From assembly GCA_028874795.1 (NCBI GenBank), contig JAPPHT010000038.1, positions 1 to 60,203 of the forward strand: 60,203 bases of DNA, in the 5' to 3' direction. Shown in pieces: positions 27,535 through 35,168 of the stretch. A program made the translations under genes and the position numbers. This DNA is from Chloroflexota bacterium (GTDB lineage Bacteria; Chloroflexota; Dehalococcoidia; Lucifugimonadales; Australimonadaceae). How positions within the stretch are numbered: position 1 is the stretch's first letter; each line of letters begins with the position of its first letter. The notes beneath the pieces were generated by a model. That model was not told the origin of the DNA and made no database searches. It worked only from the letters and a program-made list of their open reading frames with translations.

Positions 27535-28485
27535 ATGATGGCTGCGCGGAAGATCAGTATCTCGGTGATCCCATCCTTTCTGACGAGTCCGGTGCTCGAA
27601 GGGCAGGTGTCTGTCCGGGACGTTGACGTTGATCTGCATCCGGCTCCAAGCGTCAACGAGAACACTCTTGCGATGTTGGACCTCGAGTTCGACATCGGAG
27701 AGATGTCGATGGCAACGTTCATCAGGGCACGGTATGAGGGCTTGCCTCTCGTCGGGTTACCCCTGTTCACCGGACGCAGGTTCATCCATCCCGCGTTCGT
27801 CTTTTCGCCGCGTTCGGTGTTGTCGGACCCCGCTCAGTTGAGGGGCAAACGCATCGGGTTGCCGCAGTTCTGGATGACGTCGTCCGTGTGGGGAAGGTTC
27901 CTGCTCCGGCAGGAGTACGGCGTGAGCGTGCGGGACGCATCCTGGGTCACGTTCCGACCCGAACGCACTTCGACGCTGGCGTTCCCGGACGGTGTCGAAG
28001 TCATGTACGAGCGCCAGCGCACGCCGGAGGAGATGCTCGCCTCGGGAGAGTTGGAAGCAGCCGTCGGCGCAACGGGAAGGGGGGCGCAGACCGGGTTGGT
28101 CCCGGCGTTCCCGGACCTGGGGAAGGCGGAGCGTGCGTACTACGCGAAGATACCGGTGTTCCCCATCATGCACATGATCGTCATGAACGAGCGCCTCGTG
28201 CGCGAAGCCCCGGACCTCCCGGTGAACGTATGCGAGGCGTTCGGTGAAGCGAAGAGGCTCGGCATGGCGGCAACGCCCTCCGGCTCTCCCGAACGCACCG
28301 TTGTGGGAGGGTCCGCCCGGGAGACCGAAGACCTGCTTGGGGACGATCCGTGGCCGTATGGCATCGCCCCCAATCGCCACGTGGTGGAAAGCCTCCTCGA
28401 GGACGTGGTCGACCAGGGCCTCGTCGACAGGCGGATGACCGTCGAGGAGCTCTTTGTGAGCGACCTGCCTGAGCCGTGGCGCTGA
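27535..28485 (+). CDS. 4,5-dihydroxyphthalate decarboxylase-like / substrate-binding fold protein
   Basis: A 316-aa protein without a signal peptide. Its pattern FDIGEMSMATFIRARYEGLPLVGLPLF and RGKRIGLPQFWMTSSVWGRFLL (in pieces) fits the family annotated as 4,5-dihydroxyphthalate decarboxylase, which has the two-lobed periplasmic-binding fold (PBP2, NMT1-like). Members in SAR202-like genomes may be cytoplasmic enzymes or binding proteins that have lost export signals; the annotation by name is not reliable for function. AGGAGG precedes two adjacent ATGs (27535, 27538). It lies between the gcv operon and the selenoperoxidase gene. Confidence 0.7.
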   Translation: MMAARKISISVIPSFLTSPVLEGQVSVRDVDVDLHPAPSVNENTLAMLDLEFDIGEMSMATFIRARYEGLPLVGLPLFTGRRFIHPAFVFSPRSVLSDPAQLRGKRIGLPQFWMTSSVWGRFLLRQEYGVSVRDASWVTFRPERTSTLAFPDGVEVMYERQRTPEEMLASGELEAAVGATGRGAQTGLVPAFPDLGKAERAYYAKIPVFPIMHMIVMNERLVREAPDLPVNVCEAFGEAKRLGMAATPSGSPERTVVGGSARETEDLLGDDPWPYGIAPNRHVVESLLEDVVDQGLVDRRMTVEELFVSDLPEPWR

Positions 28486-28534
28486 AGGCCGACCCGCAGG
28501 CGGCGCGCCCCTTTATCTTCCCCCGGCTTCCCGC

Positions 28535-28540
28535 TATCCT
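28535..28540 (+). promoter_or_regulatory. Possible -10 element of selenoperoxidase gene (TATCCT)
   Basis: TATCCT 35 nt upstream of the ATG at 28576. The ribosome site AGGAGG lies at 28563-28568. Confidence 0.3.
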
Positions 28541-28575
28541 ACCCGCCACACTCCACACTCCCAGGAGGGCCCCGT

Positions 28576-29037
28576 ATGGTGGACGTAGGTCAGCAAGCCC
28601 CGGACTTCACCCTCAAAGACCAGAACGGAGAAGACGTCTCCCTCGCCGGCTTCAAGGGCGACAAGTGGGTTGTCATCCACTCCTTCCCTGCCGCATTCAC
28701 CGGCGGCTGAACGACGCAGACGGTAACCTTCAACCGTGCGTTGAAGTCGTTCGAAGAGAAGGGCGCGCACGTCCTCGGACTTGGCGCCGACGCCCGCCCC
28801 GCCCTCAGGTCGTGGGGGACCAACCTCGGCGGGATCGCCCATTCGCTCCTGTCGGACTTCTGGCCCCACGGCGAGGTCGCCCGGGCCTACGGCATCTTCA
28901 ACGAGGACTCCGGCATGTGTGCCAGGTCCGTCACCATCATCGACCCGCAGGGCGCCGTCCGCTACCACCAGGCCTACCAGGGCGTCCTGCCGGACCCCAA
29001 CGCCATCCTCGAAGAGCTGGCCAGGCTCCAGGGATAA
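28576..29037 (+). CDS. Selenocysteine-containing peroxiredoxin (in-frame TGA = Sec45)
   Basis: A 153-residue thioredoxin-fold peroxidase of the AhpE/Bcp (AhpC-TSA) type, readable end to end only if the TGA at 28708-28710 is decoded as selenocysteine. AGGAGG lies 7 nt before the ATG. Order: APDFTLKDQNGEDVSLAGF, VVIHSFPAAFTGG, then TGA, then TTQTVTFNRALKSF without a frame change. The active-site pattern P-x-x-x-T-x-x-C becomes Pro38, Thr42, Sec45, so the TGA replaces exactly the peroxidatic Cys. The conserved Arg117 (CARSVTIIDPQG) and a Cys115 are present. It should reduce peroxides with thioredoxin-like donors. A hairpin-forming stretch follows the TGA, a strong terminator follows the gene, and tRNA-Sec is at 6377. 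Confidence 0.88.
28709..28752 (+). promoter_or_regulatory. Candidate bacterial SECIS hairpin
   Basis: Starting within the TGA, GAACG pairs with CGTTC, ACGC with GCGT, and ACGGT (28720-28724) with ACCGT (28733-28737), leaving an 8-nt apical loop. An alternative hairpin CTTCAA (28728-28733) with TTGAAG (28741-28746) puts a 7-nt loop 24-30 nt after the TGA. Neither loop has the G near its 5' side usually expected, so which fold SelB would bind is uncertain. Confidence 0.6.
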
Positions 29038-29060
29038 GCGCAGCAGCAACCAGCGATGCG

Positions 29061-29088
29061 GAAGGGGCTGCGGCGGCGCAGCCCCTTC
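29061..29088 (+). terminator. Strong terminator hairpin after selenoperoxidase gene
   Basis: GAAGGGGCTGC and GCAGCCCCTTC form an 11-bp perfect stem with a GGCGGC loop, followed by TCGTT. It begins 24 nt after the TAA at 29035 and supports that TAA, not the internal TGA, as the true end of the gene. Confidence 0.7.
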
Positions 29089-29111
29089 TCGTTCCCGAAC
29101 GGCAAACAGTC

Positions 29112-29945
29112 ATGACTGCGAACCCCAGCGAAGCAGACCTCAAGCGCGCCCCGTTCGCCCAGGGCGACGTTGCCCTGGTCTACGACCAGCGCAAGCGGCG
29201 CTACCGCGTCGAGCTCAGGAGCGGCGCGCTCGTCGAGACCCATCTCGGGTACGTCACCCACGACGAGATCATCGGGCGGCGCGAGGGCTTCTTCCTCGTC
29301 ACCAACAAAGGTCATCGCCTCTTCATCCTCCGCCCGCCGTTCGCCGACGCCGTCAAGGAGCTGCCGCGCCAGAGCCAGGTCATCTACCCAAAGGACCTCG
29401 CCGCCCTCCTGATGCACGCCGACGTCTACCCCGGCGCGCGCGTCATCGAGGTCGGACTCGGCTCGGGCGCTGCATCAGCGGCCCTCCTCCGCGCCGTCGG
29501 GCCGGACGGCTCGGTCGTCTCCCACGAGGTCCGCGACGAGGTCGTCGAGGCTGCGCAGCGGAACGTCGCCCACTTGGCGCCCGGCGCGACGAACCACCGC
29601 ATCGTCCTCGGCGACGCATACGCCGGCGGCCTCGGCACTGACGAAGCTGACCACGTCATCGCCGACGTGCCGGAGCCTTGGCTGCTGCTCGATGCCGCCG
29701 CCGGAGTCCTGCGCACGGGCGGAGTCTTCGCCAGCTACCTCCCGACCGTCCTGCAAGTGCACGAGCTGATGATGCGCCTTACCCGCGACGATCGCTGGCA
29801 CATGGCCGAGGCGTTCGAGCTGCTGGAGCGTCCGTGGCACTTCTCTGAGACGAGCGCGCGGCCCGACCACCGCATGGTCGGCCACACCGGGTTCATCACC
29901 ACCGCACGCCGCAGCGAACCGCTCCCACGCCCCTTGTCATGCTGA
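29112..29945 (+). CDS. trmI: tRNA (adenine-N1)-methyltransferase (TrmI family)
   Basis: A 277-aa SAM-dependent methyltransferase, expected to make m1A58 in the T loop of tRNAs. The N-terminal beta-rich domain (FAQGDVALVYD, THLGYVTHDEIIGRREG, LRPPFADAVKELPRQSQVIYPKD) and the SAM-binding motif VIEVGLGSGAASAALLRAVGPDG are characteristic, with DAYAGGL and HVIADVPEPW further on. The start at 29112 begins the family domain; the frame is open much further upstream through the peroxiredoxin region without homology. The last few codons and the stop lie inside dispersed repeat A, so the native C-terminus may have been replaced. Confidence 0.9.
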   Translation: MTANPSEADLKRAPFAQGDVALVYDQRKRRYRVELRSGALVETHLGYVTHDEIIGRREGFFLVTNKGHRLFILRPPFADAVKELPRQSQVIYPKDLAALLMHADVYPGARVIEVGLGSGAASAALLRAVGPDGSVVSHEVRDEVVEAAQRNVAHLAPGATNHRIVLGDAYAGGLGTDEADHVIADVPEPWLLLDAAAGVLRTGGVFASYLPTVLQVHELMMRLTRDDRWHMAEAFELLERPWHFSETSARPDHRMVGHTGFITTARRSEPLPRPLSC

Positions 29946-29974
29946 GCGGAGCGCAGCGGAGTCGAAGTATCTCT
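29935..29974. repeat. Dispersed repeat A, inverted copy
   Basis: TGTCAT...GAGCGGAGCGCAGCGGAGTCGA is the reverse complement of the copy at 4409-4453. It overlaps the trmI stop codon. The following sequence to 30095 contains a related fragment (TTGTCGTACTGAGCGAAG, 30054-30071) and AAGGGGAGGGTACTGAGGGG. Confidence 0.65.
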
Positions 29975-30095
29975 CACCGGGGATAGGGCGCGGGGAGACG
30001 ACTGGTCCCCTCTCTCTACAAGGGGAGGGTACTGAGGGGTGGAGGAAGGAGGCTTGTCGTACTGAGCGAAGTCCGCGCTAACGCGCAGCATCCTC

Positions 30096-31268
30096 TCATC
30101 CGGGAGGAGCCGTCCCGAACGGCATGTGCCGCACTCCCGCGAGCGGCGCAGGCGCCGACTCCCATGGACTCGCGCCCAGCACTCCGTCGGTAGGCGCGTC
30201 CCTGGCGAACGCAAGCACCCGGAACGAGCCCATTCCCTCGTCGTCGAGCAGCACGTCCATCCCGCGCAGGTTCGCCATGCGTTCCATGCGATTCAGCCCG
30301 CTCCGCTCCGCAACCTCCGCCCGATACGCCTCGATGCCCAGCGACCGCAGCCAATCCGACTGCGACATCTCTCCCGCAACCTCGAACCCCGCCGCGATCG
30401 CAGCCGACCGCACGGACGTGAACTCTACGTGCGCGCTGATGTCCTGCCTCCCCACGTTGAAGTACGGGTTCATCCCCAGCGTGTGGCCGGCGTAGCAGCG
30501 CAGCGTCCCCGCCCGCCGGGATTCGTCGTAGAAGACCGATGCCTCGTGTCCATAGTCGATCAGCAGCAGATAGCCGCGTTCGATGGCGGCGAACGCCTGC
30601 GCCGTCCACGCTTCCGACGCCAGGCATATCTCCGTCCGGTAGCCTTCCGAGAGCGCTGCGCCCAGACCGTCCAGCCGCTCGCCGAGGGCCGGACTGGACG
30701 GCTCATCCGCTATCTCCACGAAGCCGCCCTCGGGCGCGGCATCGACGAACAACTCGCGAAGCTGGCCGCCTTCCTTCACGACGCGGTGTACCGGCATGGC
30801 ATCGAGCAGTTCGTTCGCCAGCACGACGCCGCTCCCACCCGGGGCGGGAACGCCGCCGGAGCGCACCCAATGACCCGGGTATTCCGCGGGCGGCTCGCGC
30901 AGGTCGACCGCCGTGTACGCCAGCGCGTCCGCGAAACTCCTGCCCAGCTCCGACGCCTGCGCGACGACGTCCAGCGCGAGCGTGCCGTCGCCCGCGCCCG
31001 CCTCCATCACGTTGAACGGCGCGGGACTGCCGAGCGCTCGCCACAGCGTGAGCAGTTGTCGCGCAACGAGCGCCCCGAAGACGGGATGCGCAAGGGGAGC
31101 GGTGTAGAAGTCGCCAAGCGGGCCGAAAGAGCGGCGGGACGCATAGTAGCCGCCGTCCGGCCAGTAGAGCGCGATCTCCATGAACTCGGCGAACGTGAGC
31201 GGGCCGCGCAGCGCGATGCGCCTGCGGACCTCCGCGTCCGCGCCGGTGGGGGCAAACAAACCTGTCAT
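30096..31268 (-). CDS. SAM-dependent methyltransferase, MidA/NDUFAF7-like (DUF185)
   Basis: A 390-aa class I methyltransferase of the DUF185 family, whose mitochondrial member methylates an arginine of complex I NDUFS2. Hallmarks are TFAEFMEIALYWPDGGYYASR, GDFYTAPLAHPVFG, the SAM site MEAGAGDGTLALDV, VLANELLDAMPVHRV, LLLIDYGHEAS and ISAHVEFTSV. All expected blocks are present. In bacteria the target is not established. It is convergent with trmI, the two stops being separated by repeat-derived sequence, and monocistronic on the minus strand. Confidence 0.88.
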   Translation of the reverse strand: MTGLFAPTGADAEVRRRIALRGPLTFAEFMEIALYWPDGGYYASRRSFGPLGDFYTAPLAHPVFGALVARQLLTLWRALGSPAPFNVMEAGAGDGTLALDVVAQASELGRSFADALAYTAVDLREPPAEYPGHWVRSGGVPAPGGSGVVLANELLDAMPVHRVVKEGGQLRELFVDAAPEGGFVEIADEPSSPALGERLDGLGAALSEGYRTEICLASEAWTAQAFAAIERGYLLLIDYGHEASVFYDESRRAGTLRCYAGHTLGMNPYFNVGRQDISAHVEFTSVRSAAIAAGFEVAGEMSQSDWLRSLGIEAYRAEVAERSGLNRMERMANLRGMDVLLDDEGMGSFRVLAFARDAPTDGVLGASPWESAPAPLAGVRHMPFGTAPPG

Positions 31269-31364
31269 GCGCAGTAGCCACGCGATGAGCGCATCGAGAA
31301 CCTTGCTAAGCCGTCATCGGCCCGTTCGTAGTGGGCCGGTCGAACCACAGCATCGCATGGAACG

Positions 31365-31446
31365 GGGAGTGCAGAGGGGTTCTGTCCCTCTGCGGGGGGA
31401 GTGGGGGCGTCCCCCACAAGCGTTCGGGCGGGTGGGCGGGAAGAAC
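31365..31446. repeat. Dispersed repeat C (paired palindromes), copy 1
   Basis: GGGAGTGCAGAGGGG, a CCCTCTGC partner, then GTGGGGGCGTCCCCCAC and GCGGGTGGGCGGGAAGAAC. The same series occurs at 45981-46060. A fragment resembling repeat B (GGTCGAACCACA) lies just upstream at 31339-31350. This accounts for most of the 31269-31488 gap. Confidence 0.65.
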
Positions 31447-31488
31447 TACGTTGCGCCAAGCGCAGCTATCCCGAGGTCTGGCATGCCG

Positions 31489-31680
31489 TCAACGCGGGTT
31501 GCGGTTGACGTGGCTGCCTTCCGATTCCCAACTGGTGATCTTGATGGAGTTCCTGAACTCGCGGGTCTCCCCACACCGCTTGCAGATGCCGTAGCTGGTG
31601 GGCCCGTTCGGGCTCTCTATAGCCCAATGATGCGCACAGCCGGGCTCCGCCTCGGCAACTTCAATCCCCTGCTGGGTCAT
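31489..31680 (-). CDS. Small zinc-ribbon-like protein
   Basis: A 63-aa protein with CAHHWAIESPNGPTSYGICKRCGETREFRNS: a Cys/His-His pair and a Cys-x-x-Cys pair that could bind one zinc. The same HHW...PNGPTS..IC..CG arrangement is one I associate with tiny conserved proteins of Chloroflexota, of unknown role. A GGAGG lies 5 nt before the ATG, strongly supporting translation. It is 31 nt downstream of the citrate synthase stop? No: it lies on the same strand 3' of gltA, with a 31-nt gap, and may share its transcript. Confidence 0.75.
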   Translation of the reverse strand: MTQQGIEVAEAEPGCAHHWAIESPNGPTSYGICKRCGETREFRNSIKITSWESEGSHVNRNPR

Positions 31681-31711
31681 AACGCCTCCGTGCCTCCCTC
31701 TCCTTGGCAGT

Positions 31712-32851
31712 CTAACCTCGTTCGCCTATCGGAACGAACTCCAGGTCTATCGGTCCGTCGTATCTCATCTGCGGCCTGATGAGCATGTTCTTGTCTTGCT
31801 GCTCCAGCACCTGCGCAACGTATCCGGGCACCCGGGCAACGGCGAAGATGGAGATGAACAGGTCTTCTGGTATGCCCAGCAGGTAGTAGACGGAGCCAGC
31901 CCAGAAGTCCACGTTCACGCATATCCCGCGCTCCGCATACGGGCGCATGTGCTCTTCCACGCGACTGAGGATCTGGAACCACTTCGGGTCTCCCATCTTC
32001 TCGGCCAGGCGGCGGGAGCCCTCCCGCAGGTGCCGGGCGCGCGGGTCTTCCGCGCGGTAGACCGCGTGCCCGAAGCCCATGACGCGCTCGCGCCGCTCGT
32101 GCTTCCCCGCGAGGTACGCGTCGACGTTTTCGACCTCTCCTATCTCCAGCGCCATCTTCATCACGCCCTCGGCCGCGCCGCCGTGCAGGGGGCCCTTGAG
32201 CGTGCCGATCCCGGTCACGATCGCGCCGTGAACGTCCGCCAGCGTGCTCGCAGTGACTCGGGCTGCGAACGACGAGGCGTTGGAGCCGTGGTCCAGGTGG
32301 ACGATGAGGTCCTTGTCCATCAGGCGGGCCGTCTCTTCGTCCGGCCGTTCGCCGAGGAGCATGTAGAGGAAGTTGGCTGCGTGGGAGAGGGAGGTGTCGG
32401 GCGGGATGGGGGCGTTGCCGCTGCGGATACGGTGGTGCGCTGCGACGATCGTGGGTGTCTGTGCCGTGATCCTGAGGCCCTTGCGCAGGGTCGCCTCGTG
32501 GGAGATATCGTCGACCTCTGGATCTGACGCTGCGAGGGCCGAGATAGCGGTGCGAAGCACGTCCATGGGATGGGCGTCCTTCACTCGCTCGATGACCTCC
32601 AGCACCTCCTGGGGCACAGCCCGGTTGCTGCGGAGGGTGGCATCGAACTCGTCCAGCTCGGCACGCGTGGGCAGGCGCTTCTCGAGCATGAGGTGCACGA
32701 CTTCCTCGAAGCTCGCGTGCTCGGCCAGGTCGTGGATCTCGTAGCCGCGGTAGATGAGGCGTCCGACGTCGCCGATGACCAGGCTGGACTCAGTGGACTC
32801 GAAGTAGACGTCCCTGAGGCCGCGCTTCAGCTCGATCTCCTTCTGGGCCAT
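31712..32851 (-). CDS. gltA: Citrate synthase
   Basis: Condenses oxaloacetate and acetyl-CoA to citrate at the entry of the TCA cycle. The 379-aa product has the short type I-like form seen in Gram-positives and archaea: GLRDVYFESTESSLV at the start, LHGGAAEGVMKM with the first active-site His, GFGHAVYRAEDPRA with the second, and NVDFWAGSVYYLLGIP with the catalytic Asp. A 2-methylcitrate synthase role cannot be excluded. The start at 32851 has GGAGGGAGG upstream; the longer open frame over the repeat-poor 5' region lacks homology. The small zinc-ribbon gene follows on the same strand. Confidence 0.93.
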   Translation of the reverse strand: MAQKEIELKRGLRDVYFESTESSLVIGDVGRLIYRGYEIHDLAEHASFEEVVHLMLEKRLPTRAELDEFDATLRSNRAVPQEVLEVIERVKDAHPMDVLRTAISALAASDPEVDDISHEATLRKGLRITAQTPTIVAAHHRIRSGNAPIPPDTSLSHAANFLYMLLGERPDEETARLMDKDLIVHLDHGSNASSFAARVTASTLADVHGAIVTGIGTLKGPLHGGAAEGVMKMALEIGEVENVDAYLAGKHERRERVMGFGHAVYRAEDPRARHLREGSRRLAEKMGDPKWFQILSRVEEHMRPYAERGICVNVDFWAGSVYYLLGIPEDLFISIFAVARVPGYVAQVLEQQDKNMLIRPQMRYDGPIDLEFVPIGERG

Positions 32852-33310
32852 GCAGCCTCCCTCCATTGTTTCCGGGCACCAAACGCGCCAGCCCGGATGC
32901 GCCTCCTGAGGCGTCTGCCACGCGTGAGTCTCTCCAAGCGTCAGGCATAAATCAGCCCCCTCCATCAAGGGGTGCGGAGCGGGGCTGCATGGACGCGGGA
33001 CCGCTTCAGGATGCGCGCCGGATGCCTGATTCGCTTCGAGGTATCCGGCTCTCGCCGGACTCTCGCGCCGTGGGCGAGCATACCGCTGGCCTCTCCGCGG
33101 TGTCAACGCGCTCACCCGTGGCCGCACACCGGCGGTCGCGGCATCGGGGCGCCCCGGTCTCATCTCACCGGAACATCGAATCATGCCCGCTCTGCGGGAT
33201 TGAGGAATCCGCCTCACTATGCGCCAGGGAATGACTGAATCGTTCACCCTGTTAACAATGAAGGGCGGGAACCCTTGCGCTTCATGTACACGCTCGCCGC
33301 ATCGCGCCGA
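32852..33310. other. Intergenic region between gltA and korA (no gene seen)
   Basis: About 600 nt separate the divergent gltA and korA. I see scattered short inverted repeats (GCGCCTCCTGAGGCG near 32899, GGGCGGGAACCC near 33263) and a good korA promoter, but no convincing coding sequence. A short frame ending CPLCG...CARE at 33234 has no ribosome site. Regulatory sequence for both genes is likely here. Confidence 0.5.
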
Positions 33311-33339
33311 TTGACACCCCACCACCCGCTCCGTAATCT
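33311..33339 (+). promoter_or_regulatory. Promoter of korAB (TTGACA-17-TAATCT)
   Basis: A perfect -35 TTGACA at 33311-33316, a 17-nt spacer and TAATCT at 33334-33339. It gives a leader of ~110 nt before the korA ATG, which has CGGAGGAC upstream. Confidence 0.6.
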
Positions 33340-33458
33340 ACTTATTTGGCGTGTGTCGCGTTTGGCGCGCGCTCCAGGGAACCTGACTGCAAGGAGCCAC
33401 TCGTGCCCGGCTCAGCCGCCGAGGCAGCCAGGAAGTCTTCATACGGAGGACTGAGACG

Positions 33459-35168
33459 ATGGCCAGCCGAAGTGAGATCGTCGTTCGATTCGCGGGCGAG
33501 GGTGGCCAGGGAGTTGTAACCGCTGCGGAGATGCTGGCCCGCGCCGCCACCGGCGTCGGCTATCACGCACTCACCTTCGCCACCTTCCCCTCGCAGATCC
33601 TGGGAGGCCCCACGTGGACGCAGGCGCGCATCGCCCGCAGCCCCGTTTTGAGCCCCGGTGACGCGATCGACATCCTCGTCGCCTTCAACGACGAGGCCTA
33701 CCATGAGCACCGCTCCGAGGTGCACGACGGAGGAATCATCCTCCTCGACCCTTCCATCACGCCCCTGCCTGAGGAGGACCGCCGCTGCGTGACCGTCCCC
33801 TTCGACGAGCTGGCCAAGCAGACCGGCGAGTCCCGCGCCGCCAACATGGTGGTCATGGGCGGGCTCTCCAGGCTCATCAACATGCCCCTGAACTACCTCA
33901 AGGAGTTCGTCTCGCTGCGATTCGCGGGCCGCGAGAAGGTCATCGAGGCCAACCACATGGCCCTGGACCTCGGCCTCGCCCACCTTGCGGAGGAAGACCC
34001 GATCAGCGACCTCGGCGAACCCGAGAAGCCGGACTACGAGCAGGTCTTCATCAAGGGCAACGACGCCCTCTCCGTCGGCGCGCTCCACGCAGGCATCGAC
34101 TTCTACTTCGGCTACCCCATCTCCCCCGCAACGCCCGTCCTCGTCTACATGGAGCGAAACCTCGTCGGCGAGGGCAAGTTCGCTTACCAGGCCAGCTCAG
34201 AGATCGAGGCCATCACCGGCATCGTCGGCGCCGGCTTCGCCGGCAAGAAGTCCATGACCGCCACCTCCGGCCCCGGCTTCACCCTGATGGGCGAGGGCAT
34301 CGGGCTCGCATGGATGGCTGAGATCCCCTGCGTCATCGTGGACGTGCAGCGCGGCGGCCCCGCCACCGGCCTCCCAACGAAGACCGAGCAGTCGGACCTG
34401 CTCGCCGCGCTCAGCCCGGCGCACGGCGACTCCTCCATCCCCGTCATCGCCGTCGGCACCGTGGAGGAGTGCTTCTACGGCGCCGTCCACGCCTTCAACT
34501 GGGCCGAGCGATACCAGGGGCCCGTCGTCATCCTCAGCGAGCACTCGCTCGCCGAGCGGGCGCAGAACATCCCGCGGCCCGACCTCGCCGCTGCCAGGGT
34601 GGAGGACCGGGACCTCTACAAGGGACAGAACGGCTACCTCCGCTACGAGTCGCGCGAGATCTCCCCGTTCCCCGCTCCCGGCGGGGCCGGCGCGTACATC
34701 GCCAACGGCTCCGAGCACGACATCTACGGCGATACCACCCACCTCGCCAAGTACCACATCCACATGACGGAGCGCCGCTTCGGCAAGCTCAAGCTGCTGG
34801 AGGACGGCACGTACGAGAGCGACAACGCTTCCTCCTCCGTCGCCATCGTCCCGTGGGGCGGCTCCAAGGGCTCCGCGCTGGAGGCGTTCCACAAGCTGCG
34901 GGACGCCGGTGTTGACGTCGCGTGGTACTACACCATCTTCCTCAACCCGCTGCCTCCGGCGATGCTGGAGGAACTGCGCTCCAAGGACCTCGTGCTCGTC
35001 CCCGAGCTCAACTACCAGGGACAGTTCGCGGGCATCCTGCGCTCGCTCGGCGTCAAGGCGGAGGCCATCACCCAGTACACCGGCTTGCCGTTCCGCCCCA
35101 CGGAGCTCAGCGAGCGCATCCGGACGCGCCTGGCGGAATCCAGGCAACCCCAGGCGGTGAACGCATGA
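33459..35168 (+). CDS. korA: 2-oxoacid:ferredoxin oxidoreductase, fused gamma-alpha subunit
   Basis: A 569-aa subunit joining the gamma domain (residues ~1-190: VVRFAGEGGQGVVTAAEMLARA, FPSQILGGPTWTQ) to the alpha domain (from ~200: GNDALSVGALHAGIDFYFGYPISPATPVL, TSGPGFTLMGEGIGLAWMAEIPCVIVDVQRGGPATGLPT, in pieces). With KorB it oxidatively decarboxylates 2-oxoacids, most often 2-oxoglutarate, or runs in reverse to fix CO2, using ferredoxin. This fused form matches KorA-type enzymes. The stop overlaps korB in ATGA. No separate ferredoxin subunit is present. Substrate is not fixed by sequence alone. Confidence 0.93.
   Translation: MASRSEIVVRFAGEGGQGVVTAAEMLARAATGVGYHALTFATFPSQILGGPTWTQARIARSPVLSPGDAIDILVAFNDEAYHEHRSEVHDGGIILLDPSITPLPEEDRRCVTVPFDELAKQTGESRAANMVVMGGLSRLINMPLNYLKEFVSLRFAGREKVIEANHMALDLGLAHLAEEDPISDLGEPEKPDYEQVFIKGNDALSVGALHAGIDFYFGYPISPATPVLVYMERNLVGEGKFAYQASSEIEAITGIVGAGFAGKKSMTATSGPGFTLMGEGIGLAWMAEIPCVIVDVQRGGPATGLPTKTEQSDLLAALSPAHGDSSIPVIAVGTVEECFYGAVHAFNWAERYQGPVVILSEHSLAERAQNIPRPDLAAARVEDRDLYKGQNGYLRYESREISPFPAPGGAGAYIANGSEHDIYGDTTHLAKYHIHMTERRFGKLKLLEDGTYESDNASSSVAIVPWGGSKGSALEAFHKLRDAGVDVAWYYTIFLNPLPPAMLEELRSKDLVLVPELNYQGQFAGILRSLGVKAEAITQYTGLPFRPTELSERIRTRLAESRQPQAVNA

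Noticed and set aside
28741-29037. Peroxiredoxin as a truncated gene beginning after the TGA
   Set aside because: The upstream half has the ribosome site and conserved N-terminal peroxiredoxin strands in the same frame, so recoding explains the whole better than a truncated gene.
32866-33238. Small Cys-containing ORF before korA
   Set aside because: No ribosome site, no hydrophobic core, and it overlaps regulatory sequence; the CPLCG motif alone is not enough.
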